64,000 bases of DNA from positions 1 through 64,000 of the forward strand of contig BAXG01000021.1 of NCBI GenBank assembly GCA_001310455.1, given 5' to 3'. How positions within the stretch are numbered: position 1 is the stretch's first letter; the number at the start of each line of letters is the position of its first letter. The position numbers and the translations under genes were made by a program. The notes beneath the pieces are model-generated. The model had not been told where the DNA came from. It did not search any database and was given only the letters and a program-made list of their open reading frames with translations. The stretch is from Photobacterium sp. JCM 19050. Lineage in GTDB: Bacteria > Pseudomonadota > Gammaproteobacteria > Enterobacterales > Vibrionaceae. This document shows, one piece after another, positions 10,060 to 18,904 of the stretch.

Positions 10060-10923
10060 ATGAGACTCCCCCATTTTGTCTCTCCGTATATTTTGCGGAT
10101 TGCCCCTTTCCTTATCGCTACAACCTTCACGGTTCAGGCAGCCGATAAGCCAGCTATTGTAAGCGCCGGTGCGGGCGTCTCTGACATTGTTGAATCTATC
10201 GGCGCGGCGAATCTTCTGGTTGGGGTTGATTCCACAACACAATTGAAAAGTGAAAACTCGCTGCCAGTTATTGGTTACCACAGACAGCTTTCTGTTGAGG
10301 GTATTCTTTCACTTCAACCATCACATCTGATTGGCTCAGACGCATGGGAAGTGAAGATACACTCAAGATCCTCAAAAGGAGTGGTATTGAAATCATCACT
10401 TTTGAGTCTGACAACGGAATTGAAGGTCTGAAGCAACGAATCAAACAGTTAGGGGACATCACTGGAAACCAACAACAAGCCAAACAGATTTCAAACAGCG
10501 TAGACACACAGATCTCCGGGTTAAAACATGGTGCGTTGAACCAACGTGGACTGTTCTTGTTGGTTCATGCCGGACGGTCCCCAAGTGTAGGCGGACATGA
10601 CACTGCTGCAGACCAGATTATTTCTCTAATGGGAGCCGAAAATGTTGCGCGGAATGTTAACGGCTACAAACCTATTTCTGGTGAAGCCATTGCTGCTATG
10701 CAACCCGAATTCATACTTGTCAGTCAACGGGGAAAGCCATCAGAAAAGCAGCAAGTTGAACTTGTCAGGCTTCTGCCTGCTCTTTCTCTGACCCCAGCGA
10801 TGAAAAAACGCCGTATACAATCTCAATGGCCGTGCTTTGCTGGGTGGGTTGTCACTGATTTCACTCACTGAGGCTTCGCGCTTACAAAGCAAAATTGCTA
10901 GGAATTCAGAAACAACGCATTAG
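10060..10923 (+). CDS. hutB: HutB, periplasmic heme-binding protein (two frameshifts)
   Basis: A periplasmic substrate-binding protein of about 287 aa (HmuT/HutB, TroA-like fold) of the hemin ABC importer. A signal peptide (about 1-27, ending TVQA-AD) precedes IVSAGAGVSDIVESIGAANLLVGVDSTT. The frame first breaks at 10344, where one A is lost (DA-MGSEDTLKIL). It breaks again in the A run 10803-10808, after which ...YNLNGRALLGGLSLISL continues to the TAG at 10921-10923. The exact nature of the second shift (+1 or -2) is unclear. hutC follows after 14 bp. Confidence 0.87.
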
Positions 10924-10937
10924 GGATAAATCAGGGA

Positions 10938-11974
10938 ATGATTATCAAACGTTTACCAACGAACTGGGTTTATTTTTGTTTACTGTCAGCACTGACAATT
11001 CTCGCGCTACTTTCTCTTACAAGTGGTGCGATGCCGATATCAGTGAGTGACAGCCTGAAGGGTGTGATTCCAGGACTTGGTGCACTACCCGATCACATTG
11101 AGCTTATCATTCAGGACATTCGCCTACCCCGTACCATCCTCTGCCTTAGCGTTGGAGGGATTTTGTCACTGTCCGGTGCGATGATGCAGACACTGTTCAG
11201 GAATCCACTGGCAGAGCCGGGCATCGTCGGCGTATCTGGAGGAGCCGCCCTAGGAGCTGCCCTAACAATGTTGTATTACGCAAAAGCACCTGAATTTAAT
11301 CCTAATTTTGTACTGTTTGGGCCAGTACCGTTTTTTGCATTTGTCGGCGCAACCCTGACCACCTTGCTGGTATACCGTATTGGACGCACACCCTATGGCC
11401 ATTCTGTACCTGTCATGCTTCTAGCCGGTATCGCTGTCAGTGCTCTGAGCGGAGCGATTTTAGGCGTTACCCACTATATGCTGATGATCAAACGCTTCGG
11501 GATATAACAATGTGGAGCATGGGATCGCTGGCTTCCGCTGACTGGGATTCCGTGATTCTGGCAACCGTGGCCCTGCTGGTTATTAGTGCGCTTTCATTCC
11601 GTTGGCAGCAATCCCTGAATACCTTTCTGCTTGGTGAGGGAGATGCCGAATACGCCGGTGTCCGTGTTGGATCTTTAAAAAAAGGCGTGATCCTGACGGT
11701 AGCAGCAGGAGTGGGAGTCGCAGTCAGCCTTTGCGGGATCATCGGTTTTGTTGGCCTTGTGATCCCCCATATAAGCAGGATGCTGTGCGGCCCCGATCAC
11801 CGAGTATTATTGCCGGTTTCTGCCATTGGTGGTGCCACTATTTTGTTGGCGGCTGATATTCTGGCCAGGACACTCGTTGCCCCAGCGGAAATGCCAGTCG
11901 GTATCATCACTGCGCTTCTTGGTGGTCCGTTCTTTGTGTGGCTCCTGATTCAACAAAAAGGACGGATTCTGTAA
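10938..11974 (+). CDS. hutC: HutC, heme ABC importer permease (one frameshift)
   Basis: A FecCD-family inner-membrane permease of about 345 aa with some ten predicted membrane segments. Family marks include RLPRTILCLSVGGILSLSGAMMQTLFRNPLAEPGIVGVSGGA and the coupling region GFVGLVIPHISRMLCG. The two parts join near 11475-11478, where one base is missing in cactatatg (GVTHYYADDQTLRDITMWSMGSL). The stop TAA overlaps the hutD ATG. It works with HutB and HutD. Confidence 0.88.
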
Positions 11975-12765
11975 TGACTACGACAAAGCCCAATGCGCTG
12001 AAACTGCCTCTTGAGGTATCTAACCTGACTGTAAGTCATGGCCGTAAAAAGCTGCTTAACAGTGTCACAATGAGTATAAAACCCGGTGAGCTTGTAGCGA
12101 TTATCGGCCCCAATGGCGCAGGTAAAAGTACGCTCCTTAGTCACATCTTGTCCTCACGCCATAGCAATGTAAATTTTTGGGGAACACCGCGTAAAAGCTG
12201 GTCGCCAGAATATCTTGCTCGCTATGTCGCAATGCTTCCTCAACACAGCAGCCTCGTTTTTCCCTTTACCGTCCGGGAAGTAGTCGAAATGGGTGGTTAT
12301 CCCCTTAAGTTACCACGTCATAAATTAACTCCTCTGGTAAACGACGCAATGGAGAAAACTGGCGTAGTTCCGCTTTCTTCGCGCAGCTTCCCATCTCTTT
12401 CAGGTGGAGAAAAGCAGCGTTGCCAACTCGCCCGCTTGTTTGTACAACTAGGCCTTACCGAAGGCCGGGACATGTTGTTATTAGACGAGCCGACCTCCGC
12501 ACTGGACCTTCACCACCAGCACGGTTTGTTGACGACACTCAAATCAATGGCAAATAACGGATGCGCCGTGATCACGGTGTTGCATGACTTGAACCTTGTT
12601 GCTCGTTTTGCTGATCGGGTTATTGTGATGGACAACGGCAAACTGGTAATGGATGGAACGCCTTGGGAAGTGATGACGTCAGATGAACTGGGGGACATTT
12701 ACCAATGTAAATTTGATATTTCCTCTCACCCGCGACTTGCCACACCCGTTTTGGCAGTCAGTTGA
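11974..12765 (+). CDS. hutD: HutD, heme ABC importer ATPase
   Basis: The 263-aa ATPase of the hemin importer (HmuV/HutD). It has Walker A GPNGAGKST, a Q-loop (LPQHSS), the signature LSGGEKQR, Walker B MLLLDEPT and the switch histidine LHDLNL. The ATG at 11974 overlaps the hutC stop (TAATG). No tonB/exbBD genes follow, unlike the V. cholerae hutBCD locus, so energy for HutA must come from a TonB system elsewhere. Confidence 0.92.
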   Translation: MTTTKPNALKLPLEVSNLTVSHGRKKLLNSVTMSIKPGELVAIIGPNGAGKSTLLSHILSSRHSNVNFWGTPRKSWSPEYLARYVAMLPQHSSLVFPFTVREVVEMGGYPLKLPRHKLTPLVNDAMEKTGVVPLSSRSFPSLSGGEKQRCQLARLFVQLGLTEGRDMLLLDEPTSALDLHHQHGLLTTLKSMANNGCAVITVLHDLNLVARFADRVIVMDNGKLVMDGTPWEVMTSDELGDIYQCKFDISSHPRLATPVLAVS

Positions 12766-12905
12766 ACTCCTAGATTTCATTCTCCTGAAACCAAAAATCG
12801 CGAAAAACACCTCGAAAACCGGGTTAAATTTCTCATTTTTGTTTATGAAAGGAACATATGTACATAAGAGCATTGCCCAGTAGTCCCTTCGAATATAAAC
12901 TGTGA

Positions 12906-12921
12906 ACGCAAGCGATTAGCT
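12906..12921. promoter_or_regulatory. Candidate PurR operator upstream of purR
   Basis: The 16-mer acgcaagcgattagct matches the PurR consensus ACGCAAACGTTTGCGT at about 11 of 16 positions, mostly in the left half. It lies 180 bp before the purR start, so purR may autoregulate as in E. coli. The rest of the 336-bp gap between hutD and purR holds AT-rich sequence and the hairpin at 12984-13012. Confidence 0.35.
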
Positions 12922-12983
12922 ATGAGAATTTTTGTAAGCATTGCTGTTCATATATTGCTCAAATTTATAACAAATTCGAGACC

Positions 12984-13012
12984 AAACGCCGCGACGTAAA
13001 GCGGCGTTTTTG
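12984..13012 (+). terminator. Terminator-like hairpin in the purR leader
   Basis: Arms aaacgccgc (12984-12992) and gcggcgttt (13001-13009) are followed by tttgtg, a good intrinsic terminator. It lies 219 bp beyond hutD and 90 bp before purR. It either ends a long hutBCD transcript or an untranslated RNA, or attenuates purR if purR is transcribed from near 12906. Confidence 0.7.
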
Positions 13013-13101
13013 TGTTATGCCAATTAGATTCATTCTTTGGTATTGAACGATGGGTGATAGACAGCAGTGCCGGCCTGAAGGTCTGAAGTGGATTAATAAT
13101 A

Positions 13102-14105
13102 ATGGCTACGATTAAAGATGTTGCCCGGTTGGCGGGTGTCTCCACCACTACTGTCTCTCACGTTATCAACAAGACCCGTTTTGTTGCTGAAGCGACACAA
13201 AAGAAAGTATGGTCTGCGATTGATGACCTTAACTATGCCCCAAGTGCTGTAGCGCGTAGCCTGAAGTGCAACTCTACACGCACGCTCGGGATGTTAGTCA
13301 CCAAGTCTACCAATCCATTTTTTGCGGAAGTGGTTCACGGCGTAGAAGAATACTGTTATCGCGAAGGTTATACCCTTATTCTCTGTAACACTGAGGGCAA
13401 CCCTACCAAGCAGCGTGATTACCTGCGCATGCTGGCAGAAAAGCGAGTCGATGGTCTGTTGGTGATGTGCTCTGACCTCAGTGATGATCTGATCGCGCAC
13501 CTTGAACGCCAGCGTGCTGACCTGCCAATGGTGGTTATGGATTGGGGTTCGCGCCACATCAGTGCGGACTCAATTCAGGACAATGCGGAATTGGGCGGTT
13601 ACATTGCGACCAAATATTTGATCGAACAAGGCCATAGCGCCATTGGCTGCCTCGCTGGTCCACTGGACAAGCTGACCTGCCAGGAGCGTCTGAATGGCTT
13701 TACGAAAGCCATGAAAGAAGCCGGTTTGTCGGTGAACAAAGACTGGATCCTTGAAGCGATTTTGAAACCGACACCGCGGTTGAATCAGCCAAAAAGTTTG
13801 CTGAGATGAAAGAGCGCCCTACTGCAATTTTTTGTTTTAACGACATTATGGCACTTGCAGCTATCAGCACTTTCCGCAGCAATGGCCTGTCTGTACCGGA
13901 AGACATCTCAGTAGTAGGTTACGATAACATCGAGCTGGCTGCGTACTTCTCCCCACCGCTGACAACTGTCCACCAACCTAAGAAACGTCTTGGTAAAACG
14001 GCGGTCAAACTTTTGCTCGAACGTATCAATAATCGAGACAACACTCAGCAGGTATTTGAAGTTAAACCAGAACTGGTCGTCCGTGGCTCTGTTGTAGCAC
14101 GCTAA
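13102..14105 (+). CDS. purR: PurR, purine repressor (one frameshift)
   Basis: A LacI/GalR-family repressor of about 334 aa. The helix-turn-helix [28 protein letters not shown] and hinge helix (SAVARSLK) are nearly identical to E. coli PurR. The corepressor (guanine/hypoxanthine) domain follows, with [11 protein letters not shown] and PMVVMDWG. One G is missing at about 13756. Restoring it gives [35 protein letters not shown] and joins the C-terminal part ([23 protein letters not shown]). It represses purine synthesis genes. Position next to tfoY is as in V. cholerae. Confidence 0.92.
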
Positions 14106-14128
14106 TTTGGTTGAGCTTTTTGTCATTT

Positions 14129-14165
14129 TCATAAAGGCACACTAATTTCTGTGCCTTTATGCATT
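14129..14165 (+). terminator. Hairpin after purR
   Basis: Arms ataaaggcaca (14131-14141) and tgtgcctttat (14150-14160) form a perfect 11-bp stem just past the purR stop. The tail is only weakly T-rich, so it may be a modest terminator. Confidence 0.6.
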
Positions 14166-14290
14166 GGATTACTTGGCGCAAAATGCCACAAATTCATTCA
14201 GTTGCATAATCTGTACACATTGGAAGTATGCCCACGTCACACTGCAACTTGTGCAATCCTGTTTTTTAGAAAATTGAACCGGGTTCAAGC

Positions 14291-14319
14291 TTGACACCCA
14301 ACGGCAACAATACGATTAT
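14291..14319 (+). promoter_or_regulatory. Sigma-70 promoter of the tfoY riboswitch transcript
   Basis: TTGACA at 14291-14296, a 17-base spacer and GATTAT at 14314-14319 make a near-consensus sigma-70 promoter. A start near 14326 would place the whole c-di-GMP aptamer in the 5' leader of tfoY. Confidence 0.65.
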
Positions 14320-14356
14320 TGTTTTTATGTAGTCATCTCATCAATACGCTAATGAC

Positions 14357-14464
14357 TACACGAACAGGGCAAACCACTGCGAAAGCATGGGACGCAAAGC
14401 CACCGGCCTTACCAGCAAGCCTTCTTTTTGATGTGCTGCTGATGGTAGCGGGGTTGCCGTGGAA
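14357..14464 (+). promoter_or_regulatory. Cyclic di-GMP-I (GEMM-I) riboswitch
   Basis: The leader has the conserved GEMM-I blocks in order: cacgaacagggcaaacca, the cgaaag tetraloop, tgggacgcaaagcc, accggcctta, a variable P3 arm, and ggtagcggggttgccg. The GAAA tetraloop and its receptor, the GGGACGCAAAGCC core and the closing helix are all recognisable. The GEMM-I aptamer Vc2 of V. cholerae sits in front of tfoY, the same gene as here, and controls it in response to c-di-GMP. The remainder of this 457-bp gap shows the promoter at 14291 and a 98-base spacer to the tfoY start. Confidence 0.95.
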
Positions 14465-14562
14465 AAGTTAGCAGTATCTTGTCGACGCAAACATTTTCAC
14501 CAGACATCGTACCGATGTAAGCCTTGTTCATCGCTTGGGTATGCTTACTTACGAGAGGCGAT

Positions 14563-15156
14563 ATGGACAAACCTACGTTAAAAGAAGCAATCAAATTGTT
14601 TGAGCCGCTTGGCTCGATCCGCGCCCGAACTATGTTCGGCGGTTTTGGCGTTTTCGCCGATAAAACTATGTTCGCTCTGGTTGTTGGAGAAACCCTCTAT
14701 TTACGTACCGGTAAGGAGAACAAGGCTCTCTTTGAACAATTTTCCCTTGAGCCTTACCGATACGCAAAACGAGGTTTCCCGGTTGTAACCAAGTATTTTC
14801 AGGTTGATGAGTCATGGTGGCTGGAGCCTGAAACACTGCTCGAATACGGTCGTGTAGCCTTGTCTATTGCGCGGAAAGAGCAGGAGAAAAAAGAAAAGGA
14901 AGAGATCACCCGTCTGAAAGACTTACCGAACCTGCGGTTAGCTACTGAACGTATGCTGGTCAAGGCGGGGATTGGCTCGGCGCAGGAACTCAAGGACGTG
15001 GGCGCAGCCGAAGCTTTTCTCAAAGTACAAGCCAGTCACGATCAACCTTTGAAACCGGAACTTCTCTGGGCTCTCGAAGGTGCGATTAATGGCACGCACT
15101 GGTCAGTCGTACCGGCCTCTAGACGCGAAGAACTTTTGAATATTATCAAGCAGTAG
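14563..15156 (+). CDS. tfoY: TfoY, TfoX-like regulator
   Basis: A 197-aa two-domain TfoX/Sxy-family protein: an N-terminal domain (about 1-100, LGSIRARTMFGGFGVFADKTMFALV) and a C-terminal domain with helix-hairpin features (LPNLRLATERMLVKAGIGSAQELKDVGA). In V. cholerae TfoY governs motility and type VI secretion at low c-di-GMP, while TfoX drives competence. The upstream GEMM-I riboswitch points to TfoY. I chose the ATG at 14563 because GAGAGG lies ahead of it; the frame is open to 14524 but within the leader. Confidence 0.9.
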   Translation: MDKPTLKEAIKLFEPLGSIRARTMFGGFGVFADKTMFALVVGETLYLRTGKENKALFEQFSLEPYRYAKRGFPVVTKYFQVDESWWLEPETLLEYGRVALSIARKEQEKKEKEEITRLKDLPNLRLATERMLVKAGIGSAQELKDVGAAEAFLKVQASHDQPLKPELLWALEGAINGTHWSVVPASRREELLNIIKQ

Positions 15157-15176
15157 AGAATATTCTAACCTTCCAG

Positions 15177-15206
15177 TAAGCCAGGCATTGACCTGGCTTA
15201 TTTTTT
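15177..15206 (+). terminator. Terminator after tfoY
   Basis: Arms aagccagg (15178-15185) and cctggctt (15192-15199) are followed by attttttg, a strong intrinsic terminator just after the tfoY stop. Confidence 0.85.
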
Positions 15207-15355
15207 GCCCTTTCGATTCTCATTCGCCAAATATTTCATACTTTTTTTGAAATAGACGCTAAACTTCACCGGTCTTGTGAGTTAAGCGGGATATTTTGAT
15301 GCCTTCGCCCACAGAAAAGGCACTGGAAATTGAAAATTCCCCCACCCTAGATCAT

Positions 15356-15377
15356 TGTTAATAATACGTTATTAACA
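15356..15377. promoter_or_regulatory. Perfect operator-like palindrome before the VTT-oxidoreductase gene
   Basis: TGTTAATAA, a 4-base centre (TACG) and TTATTAACA form a perfect 9-bp inverted repeat 54 bp before the ATG at 15431. Length and symmetry fit a dimeric repressor or activator site. The regulator is not recognisable from the motif. Confidence 0.5.
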
Positions 15378-15430
15378 TCTATGCGGGCGGGTATCCCTTA
15401 GATTGGTTGATTTCTTTACAGGACAGTCGA

Positions 15431-17534
15431 ATGAACAAAAATCGGTTGCTATTTCTTATTATCCTGGCGGGGCTTATTGCCGTTGGCTATGCTACGGATG
15501 TTCATACACTTTTGACCCTGGAAAATGCCAAGCACTGGCAACAATCTCTGGCTGAAAATATTGAAAACAATTTCTTACTTGCCAGCCTGATCTATTTTGT
15601 CGCGTACGTATCTATTACTGCCTTGTCGATTCCGGGGGCGGCCGTTGCCACTTTACTAGGTGCTGCATTGTTCGGATTCTGGTGGGGGCTGTTCTTAGTG
15701 TCATTTGCCAGCACCATCGGAGCCACACTCGCTTTTCTGGTCAGCCGATTCCTGCTTCGCGACTGGGTGCAGGGCAAGTTTGGCAGCAAGATGAGAGCCA
15801 TCAATGAAGGCTTTGAGAAAGACGGCCCGTTTTACTTACTCAGCTTGCGCCTGATTCCTGTTTTCCCTTTCTTCCTTATAAACCTGTTGATGGGCCTGAC
15901 ACCGGTTTCCGTCGCCAGATACTACATCATCAGCCAAATTGGTATGCTGCCCGGTACCGTGGTGTACGTCAATGCGGGTACTCAACTGGCGCAACTGGAC
16001 TCGTTGAGCGGCATTGTCTCCCCGGCAGTTTTGGGGTCGTTTGTTCTGTTGGGTATCTTCCCTCTTATCGCCAAATGGATTATGGGCATGATTAACAGTA
16101 AGCGTGTTTATCAGGCTGGACCAAGCCCAAGAAATTTGACCGCAACCTCGTTGTCATCGGTGCCGGTGCTGGCGGCCTTGTAACGTCTTACATCGCGGCT
16201 GTCGTAAAAGCAAAAGTATCACTGATTGAAAAGCACAAGATGGGTGGCGACTGCCTGAACACAGGTTGTGTACCATCAAAAGCGCTTATTCGTGCTGCGC
16301 ATACAATGGCCGAAATCAGCCAGGCTGAACGTTTTGGTATTCAGGCTGATAAGCCAACAGTGGACTTCGCCAAGGTAATGCAGCGGGTAAAAGATGTTAT
16401 CTCCAAAGTGGAACCACATGACTCTGTAGAACGTTACAGTGGTTTGGGTGTGGACTGCATCCAGGGCGAGGCGACAATACGATCCCCTTGGGAAGTAGAG
16501 GTAAACGGTCAAGTTCTGACAACCCGCAACATTGTTATCGGTACCGGAGCAAGACCACTTGTTCCCAGCATTCCGGGGCTGGACACGGTTAACTATCTCA
16601 CTTCGGATAACGTCTGGGAATTAACCGAACAACCCGGAAAATTGCTCGTACTCGGCGGTGGGCCTATTGGTTGCGAGCTGGCTCAGAGCTTTTCTCTGCT
16701 GGGGACGGATGTCACGCTGGTTGAAATGGCCGATCAACTTCTGATTCGTGAAGACGCTGATGCCGCAGCGTTAGTCGTAGACGGTCTGCAAAAAGATGGT
16801 GTGAACGTACTGCTCTCCCACAAAGCGGTGAAATTTACTCACGAAAATGGTCGCCAGTACGTGACACTCGAGCAGGACGGAGACGAAAAAGACGTCGAAT
16901 TTGACTATGTTCTGCTTGCCTTGGGTCGTGTTGCCAACACCAAAGGGTTCGGCCTTGAGGAAATTGGTGTCGAGCTGACAGAGCGCGGTACAGTGAAAGT
17001 GAATGACTACCTGCAAACCAACTTCCCCAATATCTTTGCTGTTGGTGATGTCGCAGGCCCTTTCCAACTGACCCATGCAGCCGGACACCAGGCATGGTAT
17101 GCCGCCGTAAATGCGCTGTTTGGCCAGTTCAAAAAGTTCCGGGCCGACTATTCAGTCATGCCTGCCGGGACGTATACCTCTCCTGAAATGGCACGGGTTG
17201 GCCTGAACGAAAAAGAGGCTAAAGCTCAGGCATCGCCTACAAAGTGGCACAATACGGTATTGACGATCTCGACCGTGCCATCGCTGATGGTGAAGATCAC
17301 GGCTTTATCAAGGTTCTGACCGTCCCCGGCAAGGATAAGATCCTGGGGGTTACCATTGTGGGCGCACGGGCTGCGGAATTACTGGCTGAATTCACCCTTG
17401 CTATGCGACATGGCCTGGGTCTCAATAAGATTCTGGGCACTGTACACCCCTACCCAACAATGAGTGAGGCAACCAAATACACTGCAGGAGTATGGAAACA
17501 GGCCCATGCACCGGAGAAGCTTCTTGGCTGGTAG
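15431..17534 (+). CDS. Fusion of TVP38/TMEM64 (VTT) membrane domain and FAD disulfide oxidoreductase (two frameshifts)
   Basis: A fusion of about 701 aa. Residues 1-225 are a multi-pass VTT/DedA-like domain (YFVAYVSITALSIPGAAVATLLGAALFGFWWG, LLSLRLIPVFPFFLINLLMGLT). Residues from about 232 form a pyridine-nucleotide disulfide oxidoreductase: GAGAGG FAD site, redox pair GGDCLNTGCVPSK, NAD site GGGPIGCELAQ, GDVAGPFQLTH, and C-terminal HPYPTMSE catalytic His/Glu. It lacks the C-terminal Cys pair of mercuric reductases. Frames break at 16114 and 17229, both a lost G in cagggc. The ATG at 15431 has AGGA upstream. ynjBCD follows; in E. coli, VTT proteins YdjX/YdjZ neighbour ynjBCD. Confidence 0.88.
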
Positions 17535-17727
17535 GTAAATTCCATACATGGATGCGTGGTGAATAGCCGGTCCTGAATGACCTTGATGTAAAGAACAGAT
17601 GTTGCAACGGATTGACGCAACAATTTCGTTCCCCTCACAGCTTGTCACTTTCGTCTTTAACCGGCGGCAGTTTTACAAAATGCTATGAGGGGACGACGCT
17701 TAACAGAGTACAAATAAAGGGAAAGCA

Positions 17728-18864
17728 ATGCGCAAACTACTTGTTGGACTGAGCCTTTTAACCAGTGCTATCGGCTTCACTGCCTCTGCCGACCAACCTG
17801 ACTGGGATACCATCACCGAAAAAGCCCGTGGACAGACGGTCTACTTTAACGCCTGGGGTGGCAGCCAGAATATCAATGCCTATCTGCGTTGGGCAAATGA
17901 TGAGCTGACCAAGCGTTATGGTGTGAAACTGGAACATGTAAAGGTTGCGGATATTTCAGAAACCGTAAACCGGTTGGTAGCAGAGAAAACCGCTGGACGA
18001 AATACCGGTGGCAGTGTGGACATGGTCTGGATTAACGGTGAGAACTTCAAATCTATGAAGCAGGCCGGGTTACTCTATGGCCCCATCACTACCATGCTTC
18101 CCAATTGGGCGATTGTGAACAAAGATCTTCCGGTCGAAGAAGACTTCACCGAACCCACTGATGGGCTGGAAGCACCTTGGGGTGTGGGACAACTGGTGTT
18201 TATCCACGATTCGGCCACCCTTGCCAATCCGCCAAAGAATTTCCATGAGCTGTTGAGCCTTGCCAAAGCGCACCCTGGCAAAATCACTTATCCGAAACCA
18301 CCGGCTTTCCACGGAACCAGTTTCCTAAAAGCGGCTCTTATCGAACTGACCAAATACCCGGAACACCTCTATCAGCCTGTTATTGAAACCGAGTTTGCGG
18401 AAACAACCGCGCCGCTTTGGCAATATCTTGACGAATTGCACGCCGTTGCGTGGCGTAACGGCAAACAATTCCCGGCAAATGGCAATGAAATGTCGCAATT
18501 GCTGGATGACGGAGAATTGTTGCTGGCGGTGACATTCAACCCCAACAGTGCGAAGGTGAAAGTGGCGAACGGCGCTCTGCCTGAATCTGCCCGAACCTAT
18601 GCGTTTGATCGCGGCGCGTTGTCCAATATCCACTTTATGGGCATCCCTTGGAATGCGTCATCCAAGGAAGGGGCGTTGGTCGCCATTAACTTCCTGATGG
18701 GAGAGGATGCGCAGTTGCGGAAAGCCGATACTAACGTCTGGGGTGACCCCATGGTTATCCGAAGCGACAAGGCTTCCACCGAGTTTTATAAATCCATACC
18801 GGAGCCACACCCAAGTTGGCAGGTGGCACTGGAGAAAGCCTGGACAGAGCGTTACGGTCACTGA
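17728..18864 (+). CDS. ynjB: YnjB-like ABC transporter substrate-binding protein
   Basis: A periplasmic solute-binding protein of 378 aa in the YnjB (COG4134) family, distantly like thiamine and iron binding proteins. It has a signal peptide (about 1-21, cut before DQPDWDTI), then the family-typical GQTVYFNAWGGSQNINAYLRWANDELTKRYGV and VDMVWINGENFKSMKQAGLLYGP. The start follows AAAGGGAAAG. It is the first gene of ynjB-ynjC-ynjD-ynjF, 193 bp after the VTT-oxidoreductase fusion. The natural ligand of YnjB proteins is unknown. Confidence 0.88.
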   Translation: MRKLLVGLSLLTSAIGFTASADQPDWDTITEKARGQTVYFNAWGGSQNINAYLRWANDELTKRYGVKLEHVKVADISETVNRLVAEKTAGRNTGGSVDMVWINGENFKSMKQAGLLYGPITTMLPNWAIVNKDLPVEEDFTEPTDGLEAPWGVGQLVFIHDSATLANPPKNFHELLSLAKAHPGKITYPKPPAFHGTSFLKAALIELTKYPEHLYQPVIETEFAETTAPLWQYLDELHAVAWRNGKQFPANGNEMSQLLDDGELLLAVTFNPNSAKVKVANGALPESARTYAFDRGALSNIHFMGIPWNASSKEGALVAINFLMGEDAQLRKADTNVWGDPMVIRSDKASTEFYKSIPEPHPSWQVALEKAWTERYGH

Positions 18865-18904
18865 CATTAGCGCATTATCTACCAGGTCTACTTAAGGACA
18901 CCTG

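Noticed and set aside
16240..17534. Mercuric reductase assignment for the oxidoreductase half
   Set aside because: It has the redox pair CLNTGC but lacks the C-terminal vicinal Cys and the N-terminal HMA domain; no mer genes are near.
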